Shown in pieces: positions 13,668 through 14,265 of a stretch of 14,265 nt of DNA (its first letter is position 1; each line of letters begins with the position of its first letter). Origin of the DNA: CAYQPF01 sp964419225 (GTDB lineage: Bacteria; Cloacimonadota; Cloacimonadia; Cloacimonadales; CAYQPF01). The stretch lies in contig CAYQPF010000135.1 of the NCBI GenBank assembly GCA_964419225.1, forward strand, positions 1 to 14,265. The letters run 5' to 3'. The notes beneath the pieces were generated by a model. That model made no database searches. It was not told the DNA's origin and was given only the letters and a program-made list of their open reading frames with translations. Both the position numbers and the translations under genes were made by a program.

Positions 13668-14265
13668 ATGCAGAAATTATTTTTAGTACTTTTGTTAGTT
13701 TTCCTGGGATTTAGTCTTTTTGCTAATGAAAGCAGAATTCAGGCGTTGGGAAATACTTATGGTTTTCTGGAAGATGACACAGAAGTGTTCTCTTTTCCTG
13801 GTTTAATCTATAAATACAGCAATCAGGTATCAGCTAATGCGATCTTCTCGGATTCTGATGCTGAATATTTAGAACCAAATGTGGCAATCAATTATGGTTA
13901 TAATAATATCTATCTTGGATTATATCTGCAAAAACAATGCAAATTACCAAGTCTGTTAGCCAATTTGATAAAGATTCAAAATGGTTTTATTATTGCAGGA
14001 AAAGACATGGGAATGGGATTTAATTTCGGTTCTGGAACTAATTCTGATTCTCAAGCAGATGAATTTGCTTTTAACACAAAAACAGAAGCAGAATTTTGGG
14101 AAGTATATGGTAGTTACTCCAAATACAATAGTGATTTTGGAGTAAAATACACTTTAAGGAGTATTGATTTCAAAGAGTCAGATCCACCCAATACATTTAA
14201 TTCTACATATTCAGGTACAACTATAACCTGGAGAAACAGCATGATAAAGAATAAACAACAAACCA
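13668..14265 (+). CDS. Outer-membrane-type secreted protein, N-terminal part (3' end beyond window)
   Basis: This frame is open to the right edge, with 199 codons visible. The ATG at 13668 follows AGAGGA closely and lies 21 nt after the previous stop, so it is the third gene of the same unit. The signal peptide MQKLFLVLLLVFLGFSLFA is followed by NESRIQALGNTYGFLEDDTE, which recalls the R-x-x-A-L-G-G start of PorV-like and other FCB outer-membrane barrels. Gly/Tyr/Asn-rich strand-like stretches follow (AINYGYNNIYLGLYLQK, AGKDMGMGFNFGSG, FWEVYGSYSKY, FGVKYTLRSIDF). This suggests an outer-membrane beta-barrel; the exact family and role are unknown. It is not a paralogue of the two genes before it. 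Confidence 0.75.
   Translation, partial: MQKLFLVLLLVFLGFSLFANESRIQALGNTYGFLEDDTEVFSFPGLIYKYSNQVSANAIFSDSDAEYLEPNVAINYGYNNIYLGLYLQKQCKLPSLLANLIKIQNGFIIAGKDMGMGFNFGSGTNSDSQADEFAFNTKTEAEFWEVYGSYSKYNSDFGVKYTLRSIDFKESDPPNTFNSTYSGTTITWRNSMIKNKQQT

Overview
The window looks like a chromosomal segment of an AT-rich, Gram-negative bacterium with a didermal envelope. The domain style points to the FCB group, and Candidatus Cloacimonadota is my best guess. The clues are long Asn/Thr-rich secreted proteins with beta-helix-like repeats ending in fibronectin-type modules, a lipid-independent signal peptide fused to FN3, chitobiase-type and FGE-sulfatase-type domains, a TM1266-type ACT-like regulator, and small outer-membrane-barrel-like proteins. 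The lineage call is inference from protein style only; no marker gene is present.

Layout, left to right. (1) 1-632, minus strand: the N-terminal 210 codons of a flagellin, running off the left edge, with a TTG start behind a perfect AGGAGG and a sigma70-like promoter at 725-752. (2) 804-840: a strong intrinsic terminator on the minus strand. It closes a 3.9-kb minus-strand gene (855-4726) for a large secreted cell-surface protein that is broken by one frameshift (4367-4403) and one in-frame TAA (2730-2732). (3) 4741-5314: a long AT-rich intergenic stretch with no gene. (4) 5376-6659, plus: a secreted FN3/chitobiase-type/FGE-sulfatase-like protein with its own promoter. (5) 6829-7080, minus: a small TM1266-like ACT-domain protein, convergent with the previous gene. 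(6) 7595-10699, plus: a 1034-residue hybrid histidine kinase (dCache sensor, HAMP, HisKA, HATPase, two receivers, HPt). (7) 10698-11062: a gene-free cluster of small palindromic and direct repeats between the kinase and the convergent uraA. (8) 11073-12329, minus: uraA, a uracil permease, with a promoter and a leader hairpin. (9) 12510-14265, plus: a tightly packed, probably co-transcribed set of three secreted or outer-membrane proteins. The first two are tandem paralogues and the third runs off the right edge.

The genes do not form one obvious pathway. The common theme is the cell envelope: flagellin, surface adhesin-like proteins, a membrane sensor kinase, a nucleobase transporter and outer-membrane proteins. 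Most genes are single transcription units; only 12510-14265 looks like an operon. The intergenic regions are rich in small repeats. One palindrome family occurs at both convergent gene junctions (6787-6810 and 10702-10719), and a 47-bp direct repeat with an inverted diverged third copy lies at 10798-11037. The best candidates for undescribed biology are the orphan paralogue family at 12510-13646 and these repeat families. I do not see a clearly novel defence, mobile or biosynthetic system.
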